Shown here in pieces: positions 53,301 to 62,300 of a stretch of 64,000 nt of DNA. The notes below the pieces were generated by a model, which was not told the origin of the DNA, made no database searches, and saw nothing but the letters and a program-made list of their open reading frames with translations. The stretch comes from Undaria pinnatifida (lineage: Eukaryota > Sar > Phaeophyceae > Laminariales > Alariaceae): positions 2,382,242 through 2,446,241 of the forward strand of contig JABAKD010000028.1 in NCBI GenBank assembly GCA_012845835.1, read 5' to 3'. Position 1 is the first letter of the stretch, and the number at the start of each line of letters is the position of its first letter. Made by a program: the position numbers and the translations under genes.

Positions 53301-56300
53301 CCTTCCGTGCCTGTATACACGAATGAGCACACGGTGAATCTTAGGCAATTCATAACCGTTTACCTCCGCGACAGTGATCGTGAAAATTGCCTAAACTGGC
53401 GGCGATTGCTGCAAGCACACGCAGCAACGGCGCAAATGATCCACTACGTGGCCTACGTGTGCACCCGACTTCTCCATTTCTAGCAAGACAAAGGCCAAAC
53501 CAACAACAGATCAGACTATGTCATGACTTGATGGGGTCCCTACGGGCGTGGTGTGTTAGTTGAAGGCTCCAGTGGTGTGTTATTTGAAGGTTTCAGTGGG
53601 GAGCACGGCGCCGAGGAAAGAGCAAAGAGCACTAAAGGACCCGCAGGGAATTTGTATGGGGCTATTTTTGCCAAAAAAAACGGTTTCTATAATATTTGAC
53701 GTCATGCCTGGTAGGTGTTACCGCATTTTTGGTTTTGTGGGCAAAGCAACACAGGTGGGTGTGTCGTGTATCAACGGAACAACAGCACGTTGCCGACACA
53801 ACGGTGCTGCCGCGGCAATTCGCTCCCCCCCCCTTTCAGTTTTATGCGTCGCACTCCCTACCTATTGATGTAGGCGTGGAATAGCTGCTTCACAGCGTCC
53901 AGTCTCGTGAGGGAAGGCCTCGAGCTCGTGCTAGACCTGCGACAAAAACGAAGCACATCATACACAGGCGGCGGGCTTTATTGCTCCCGCAGGGGAATCA
54001 ACCCCCGCCAACTTCTACTTTCGGACAGAAACACGCACATTTCAATTACAGTATCCGCACTAACAATTATGGCATTATTCTCACAATGTGGATAGCTCGT
54101 TTCCCTAAAATCTAACTTGTCACAGAAAAACAGTTTAAAAAAACGTACCATTGGAAGAAAACCACGCTAACAATAAAGCTACAATGTGGCACGACCATAA
54201 GCAGCATGCTCTTGACAAATTTGCTCACATTCTTAATATCTAGCCCGCGGTCACATATAAAACCAAACTATGAGTAGAGTGCTAAATGGCGCAAGAGCTC
54301 CTCGTACATGCTGTAGGCCGTGCGAACTCGAAAGGAACAAAAGAAAAACGACATACATGCCGCCACAAATAAACACAACACACCAGCCCAAGCCTCCCAA
54401 ATTGCAGCAGCTCGTCAACCGCGGGCGACTTGAGACGGCATGCAACGAAACACGTTCCACGAGTTCAACCAAACTCTCCCGCTTTTGTAGACGACGGGTT
54501 TGCGGAAATCGGCCACTTACAGCTCACGCATTCAAGGATACCGTGATATTTGCTACCAAACAAACATTTCACAGCGTACAGACTAAGTAAATGCAAGCCT
54601 GTACGCACCCCGCCATGGAAAGGCTGTTTTGCCTTGCAAGGCAAAAACGGCCTCGGTCGCTTTCGCTCCCTCGTCTTTGCCCCACTTTAACCTGGTTTGG
54701 GCTGGTTGGTGTTACTTACGCCTCGTTACTTGTGCAGGTGCAAGTTGAGTTGTTTTATTATTTAGTTTTCAAGATATCCCGTGTGTTATACCTGGTACAG
54801 CTCATATCATAGGAACGCCTGTGCCCCTTTTAACTTGCGACACCCCCCGGGATTCAAGCTGAACACATTTCGCAAGGGGATATCGTAACAGGCAAAAAAG
54901 GCATCCCGTTGGAATAAAAACAAGCAAAACATAACGATATCTACCGTGGGGCAATGGCATGACTCGCTTGTTTGGGCATGGTAATGATGCTCTCACATTC
55001 CCCTGAATTCTTTAGCCCGTGTTCACAAAAACGGCGAAGAAAAGCACCTCGATGGAAAAAAAATAGCTCACTTGAACGGATCGGCCCTGTATACATCCAG
55101 GGCGCAAACCGCATCCTGATTTTGCTCGCTCTCTCCTTCCGCCTCTGCCTGCTCGGGGACACTGGAAGAGGACTGGGGGGCAGGGGGGCACATGCCGTTT
55201 GACAGGCACATGCCCATCTCCACCCCATCGCCAGCCGGCTCAAGACCGTGCCATAGACTATGGATGGAGAGACGGAAAACATGTGTGAGAGGCGGGGGGG
55301 GGGGGGTATTTATTTGTTGCTTGCCTGGATTATTTTACCGTTAACCACGCACCGCCTTCTACACGGAGCACCGTTCGTACTCCTAATAGAGACACCTCCA
55401 ACATGTAGGCGCTCGGTACGTGTTTTTAATATGTCTGTATCCTTTTCTGCTTCGTATTTTGTGGCCACCACTCATTACTCAGCGTCAAAAAGAGGGGGGG
55501 GGCGGCGGGGGGGAACGCGTTAGCGATTTGTGGTAGACGAACCTTTTCGCACAACTTGGCGGCGTATAGCCGATAGTTGTGATCTCGTGCATTGTGAAAG
55601 GGTAATACGCCATAGAAAACTAAGAAAACTATTCACTAGTCGGCGACTGACAGTGGCATATCTCACGCGGTGGTGCTGGGACGCCTCACTACACTGCGGG
55701 TCCAGAAGCGGAGCTTAACCGAAAAGGTCGTTTCCCCTCGCCGAGCAAGCAGAAACACGTCTCTTTCGCCCGCTTCCTTGAGCTTAATAGTGTAGGATGC
55801 AAACTGCGGCACCTCCACGTCAAGCGCTAGCACCACGTCGCCCTCCGACAAGCCCAACAGCGTGTATTGCTGCAAAAAAACAACATAGATGCGCAATGGC
55901 GGAAGAGGGGAACAAAAAAAGTGCAATCTAGCTAGATGCGCAACAGCAGAGGAGGAAATAAACCAAAGCAATATAGTTGCGCAATGGCGAAGGAGCAAAT
56001 CAAGCGGATGCACCATTGGCCCACGCTTGTACAGACACGTAATACAATGACAGTGGTAGCCCTTTTTCGCTACCGGTACATCATCTCTTACTATAATAAC
56101 GGGCCTATGTCGTTGGAATAAATTTGTGTTTTACAATACGATCCGCTGTATACCTCAACCATGGGATTTTTCATCGGATTGCATTTTCATTGATGCTCAA
56201 AATTCTGGTCTTGGGGGTGAGGTCTGGAGCTCCTCGAGTGAAATTTTAGGCGCACCCACCCCTACCATAGCATGCGTCTGCAGTGCTATCACCTCAGGGG

Positions 56301-59300
56301 GATGAGTGGGGACGCCGCGCATTTTTATTGCATCAGTATACATTCTTCGCGCGTAATCACAAGTTGGCTGATCGTAAGCGTACGATGGGAGATGATCAAC
56401 TCCTCGGGCAGCCACAAAAAAAAGAACAACCAAATCCAAAAATTAGCAATGCAACCACAGCTCTTGGGTAGCGCAAGTCGCCAGTCGTCTGCCGTCAGTT
56501 ACCGATGGCGCCTTCTTCTGCTCACGGAGAAGGAACTCACCCGCAACAAGAATTGTTCCAAGAAGCGACGTATCAACCGCGCGACCCTCCACATCGTCAG
56601 AACAAGAGCACCCCAACACGCCTACAAGCTACCGCTTGCAACGTTTGCGCGTCAAAGCAGCAACCGCAAAAAAACAGTACCAAAGTTAGAATCACAGCTG
56701 CGCTGTCCCCCCCCCCCCCCCCCCCCCCTCCTCGGTAAGACCGTCAAAACCGCAAATAAGAAAAGCCATCAAAGTTCGTATCACAGCTGAGTTGTCCACC
56801 CAAACATCCCCCCCCCCCCCCCCGAACATCCCCCCGAATCTCACCAGACGAGACCCCTTGTGGATAAGCCGGATTGTGCTAGGGCAGATCATCATCGACG
56901 TGTCCGGCGTAGGAGCGGAAGGCTTGCGCCTTTTACCTCCCCTACGCCCACGCCCACGCCCACGCCCTCCATTGCCGCCGGGTACAGAATTCCCTCCCCC
57001 CAGAGCGCAACCGCTTCCACCGCCGCTGCCGCCATCCTCGGAAACTGGCGCGACAGCGCCCAACGCCCTCCTCCGCGAGACGAAAGCCTTAAGGCGCTCA
57101 ACTCCCGACATTCCAGAGTAGCGGTCGACAGAAACATCGTAGGTCTTGTCGCCGTAGCGCACTTTGATCTGAATGGTTGAGTGCCAGGCGTTACGTGCGT
57201 TGTACGGTGATGTAAATTTATAATGAGGCCTTTCTTAGCCTGCCGTTATTAGCCTTGCAAGGCAAAAAAAGCTCTTCGTTGCGGGGTGTGTACAGCCGTC
57301 CACTACCCAAGTAGCTCGTCTGTCTGTCTCTCTGTCTGTCTGTCTGTCTGCTGTGTAACGCTGTCTGTCGGCGGCTAGATCATTGATCGCGAGGGCTATA
57401 CGCCGCTGATTTCCACAAACACGGGGTCTACATGTGCGGACGAGTTTACGCTAACTCGTCAGTCTTGTTTCGTCGCAATCCATCTCGGGCAGGTCGTGAT
57501 CGTCGGGCTGATATGGTTTTAGGCGGCCGTGTGGCGGATATTGTTCATTGTGTGTTATTTTTTGCTTCGAACGGCACATGGCCCACTGCAAGTATAAAGC
57601 CGCCTTGTCTCATTTACCACTTCTGCCATTTATAGTAGCGAGGCCATGTTTTGCCGTGCATGGTGAAAAGCCGCTTCATTACGGGGTGCGTACAGGTTCC
57701 CAATACCTAGTTTGTAGATATATCTGTCTGGCTGTCTGTCTACGTATACATACTTAGGCCGCCTGCCTGTCGGTATATATGTCTGCAGCGTACTATCTGG
57801 CGGCGCCGTAGATCACTGATTGCGAGAGCTGCACGTCTGGCTGTCTGTCTACGTATATATACTTAAACCGCCTGCCTGTCGGTATATATGTCTGCAGCGC
57901 ACTATCTGTCGGCGCCGTAAATCACTGATTGCGAGAGCTGCACGTATCTAATTTCTACAAAACCCGGCGTCTACAGAAGCGGGCGAGCGTGGGCTAACCC
58001 CTCTTTTGTTGCACCCCATCTCGAGTTGGCCGCGGTCGCCGTGCTCCTGTGGTGCCTGGTGCTGTGCGTTTTCAATTTTGGATGCGACTAAATACTTTAT
58101 GGTTTTTGTGTTCTTCGAAAGAGCACGGCCTGCTGCACGTACGTCGCGCTTTTGCCTCATTTACCACTATACTTGTACTTCGCACATGCTTTTTTGGGGG
58201 GGAAATTGCTACTATTTTTTTTTTTTTTTTTTTCATCCTCCGGCGGATGGGGGAAAATAAAGCTTTAGCTCACCACACTTCCACGTATAGCTAAATTTCC
58301 ACATCTCGGGGGAGACAACGTAGAGCTCGTAATATGCCAAACAAACGTATATCCTGGTATCAGCTACCGTGGTATGCGCGTATTGCCGGGCGTTTCTTGC
58401 ACTCACGTTGACCTTGAAATCGGGATCGTCGCGGCCAGGCGACGTTGAAGCTCCTCCCTTTCCGGGACTACCCGCCCCTCCATCGTCTTCCTTGCTTCCT
58501 TCCAGCACCCATTCCTGTCAAAAGGGGGGAGATTCGCCCGGAGAAATAGAGCGAATGCCGCTTCAAGTAGACGCTCAAGGCATACTCTGTACACATTGAT
58601 TGGTGAATTGCACCAAACGCGCAAAATCCAACAGCTGACACAACGCGTGGGGCGTTTTTTCGACACTTCTGCGACATGCGCGATACGCTTTTGGTTTTTG
58701 GTAAATTTAGGGGTGGAGGTCATCTACGGCATTAGGGCTACATTGTATCAGGACATGACGAAAACGAAATGAAAAATGCCCCTACGAAGCACCGGCGAAG
58801 CGTTCATCCAGCGGACAGATCATACCTCACCTCATGATCTATCTTTCAGGGAACATAGATTCCTTGTCTATACATAACATGCATGGTCTACATGACGATG
58901 CCAGATGGAATCTGTATGATCTGCATGATTTAATACATGTCTCCTGCGTTTGATCTGTACTACACAGATCTCAGTCAACATACCATAATGACAGATACAG
59001 CATCTAGATGATCTAGATCGTGATCTGTCCGGTGTGTCGAAATTCCATATGCCTTAGATGGGGGCGATTGTGTTAGCTCCATGATTGCACGATCATAAAA
59101 ACTGCTGAATCGCCTACGATATTGTGGCGAGTACCTAACGAAAAAACAAGCAAACCCAGTAAGACTAAACAAAAGCTCCATTAACTCAACAAAGCCAACA
59201 ACCAATACATTGATGACGTAATTCAAGAACAAGCTGTCGCAAAGAGCGACGACGTACTGTAATACCACCCCACTTTAGGCACCCATACTCAATCAAAACA

Positions 59301-62300
59301 AACAGGCCATTCAAACCGATCAAAGTCGGCGAAAAAACACCTCGTTCATCACTAACACGAAATACGAAGATGAGCGTTGTCATATACATACGAGCACGCG
59401 AGGATTCAGAAAACCATTTCGTCCTCTCGTTGACCCTGGGATATACTATTTCCCGGGGAGTTCCTATCGTTACTTGGCGGTGCAACCGGCAAAAAAAAAT
59501 GAAAAATTAACTTCAGCTATACGTTACAGGTACACCTGGGATATTAATGAGTTATTTCATGTCGGCGGTGCTATTGTGCTTCCTAACAAACAAATCCGAA
59601 GCAAGGCAGCAACTTGAACTCTCTTGCCTTATATACCCCATGCCCCCTCCGCTTTTGGGGCGGAGAGCCGCTTCTAAACCTCAGTACACATGCTCGAAGT
59701 ATACAATAGTTGACTATATGGGGCCGATGGTATATTTCCTTTACAACAAACTTCAAAGCAAGACAGTCAACGATCCTCCCCGCCATGAGCTGTCGTTGGT
59801 GGGTGACCCCGACCCACCTGCATTCTGTTCTTGAGGGTGAGGTTGATTGTCGCGGCTGTGCTGCGATGAACGAACACACGCCACCGCTCGACGATAGACA
59901 GCCATAACCAAACACACCACAAAAAGTCACTCAAAATAGCAAAAATCGATGGAAGGCGGCCAACTACCCTTACTTCCGCGAGCTGCCCAGATACCCTGAC
60001 CAATCCACCTGTATCCTGCTCTTGAGGGTGAGGTTACTCATCACTTTTCCGCCGCGACGACTCACACACGCCACTACTTTACTACAGGCGATCACAACAA
60101 AAAACGTCAACAAAACACCCCTCAAGCCCACTAACATCGATGGCAGGCAGCCCACTTCCCTCAATTTCGTGGACTGTCACTGCCGAGAGACAACCCTGAC
60201 CCACCTGTATCCTGCTCTTGAGGGCTAGGTTGCTCGTCACATCTCCGCTCCGAATCTCCTCGCCCGTCATGGGAGAACTAGGCCGCCTTCCATTGCTGGC
60301 GCATGCCGAGAACCACTCCAGAATAGCATGACGCTCATAGCTACAACAGCAAATGATATCGATGGGAAGTTTGTTATGCAGCAGAGTATCGACGGAATTC
60401 ATTAGGTAGCAGAAAATATCGATGGAATGCCTGTTAAGCGGCAGAAAATACCGATGTAATGTTCGTTATGCCGAATAAAATATCGATGGAATGTCCGTTA
60501 GGTAGTAGAAAGTATTGATGGGGTGTTCGTGAGGAATGGCGTGGGGTCACCGTTCGTTTCGCGTTGCGAGAACAATGAATTACGAAGAAGAAATCACCTG
60601 GTGGCCACGGATTAGCCTCTAAGGGATTTCAGATGGGACACAGCGAGAACGTGACGCTTACAGCGTCGACTAAAGCAACCAGGGCCGGTTGGGTAAGGCA
60701 TCACATAGATGGAGTACCCGAGCTTAAACACGCAAGGACTTGCACAACACGCGCAACAAGGGACGGTTATTAAGACAACACGTGTACTGTTCTTTGGAAA
60801 TATGTATCCCAAACGGGTTAATAGTGCAGTGACCATATATATCTGTTTGCCCCCCCCCCCCGTAATGGTACATTTACCGTTCAAGCCCACATTAGTACCC
60901 GAACACTATTACCGGTAATAGGTTTTGGTTCAGACAACCTGGTACACAAGCAGCACATGAGGCATGAAAAAATCATACTTAAAAGCAGTAAAATTCATCG
61001 TGGAAGGCAGAAAACTGTGCGTTCCGCGACACACGGGGCACTTTCGATGTCGACGCACCCACTCTTGGAAGAAGAAAAACCGGGAAAACCTGAAAGTGGC
61101 TCAGGGCCCACCGGTTCTGATTGGCTGCAGTAACCGCAAAACAACAAAAAATGGTAAGTAAGAACTTGTTTTATAATACAAGCGGCCGGCGTCATCACTC
61201 AGCTTGCAAAGTAGTGTATCAAGCACTCAGCTTGTCGAACTCACAGTTGACGTATTACATATATTTTTTAATCGCCCGGCAGATGTGGAAAAAAAACTTC
61301 AGCTCACCACAGTTCCACGTCTGGTTCATGGGTCAATTCTAACTCAGATGTAGAATGCAGCGGTGCTACCGCGGCAACATAAAATAAGAAAGCCTGTGAG
61401 TCGAAAGCACACAAACTCCGGCGCAAGCACCCCCTCACCTGTGTCCGTCGACTGCCACGGCGGGATCCACCATCAAGCCCTGCGGCAGCCAAAGGCGGGG
61501 GGGTCACGGGTTAACCCACGGCGTCAAACGGCGGAGCGATCGTCGCCGTGCCGTCGATGGGGGTGATCGAAGTTAAAGGGGGCGGTTGGACTTTCGGTGT
61601 CGGGCGCGCTCAATCCCATCAAGCGTCGGACCATTTCAAGGTTCCTATCCAGGGTGAAACCCCGAAACATATATAGGTACGTACCAGCACCAGGTATACC
61701 GGCTGAAATATTAACAATATTGCGAGCCTTTAGGTCGTTTGTGCTTGAAGGTTGTCTCTTTGTGGAATCATCATGTATACCACATGCAGTACTAGGAATA
61801 TTGATATTTCGAGTTTGTAGGCCTTCTTTGTTTTACGATTGTCTCCTCGTGATTATCGATGTACCGGTAGTATTTCCAGGCTTCCACGAAACTACGCAGC
61901 CAACATAATTATAGTTGCTGTCGTTCCGTCCCTTACCTGTGTGATCGGGCAAATGAACTGCCGCGGGGCCCACTCCGAATCATCGGTGCGTTCTTGCTCG
62001 TCCGACTCGCTCTCCTTTTCGAGTAGGATGTCCATGAACTCCTTGCGGTAGCGACGGTAGATCTGCCGCGAGCGGAAGCAACCAAACGGTGTCACGTTCC
62101 GTGATACAAGCTACAAGCACGCCATCTGCCACGATTTACTGCGAAATCTTCCTGAATAGTGGCCACGGTGTAAGAGAGACGTGCGCCGGGGTGTAATACG
62201 CTGATGCGTGGCGACTGGCTGGCAAGCGCCACGCGGAGGGGTCATTGCGTAGGCAGAGAACAAGCTGTAGGGAGGCTCTCACCCATAACATTGGAGGCTT

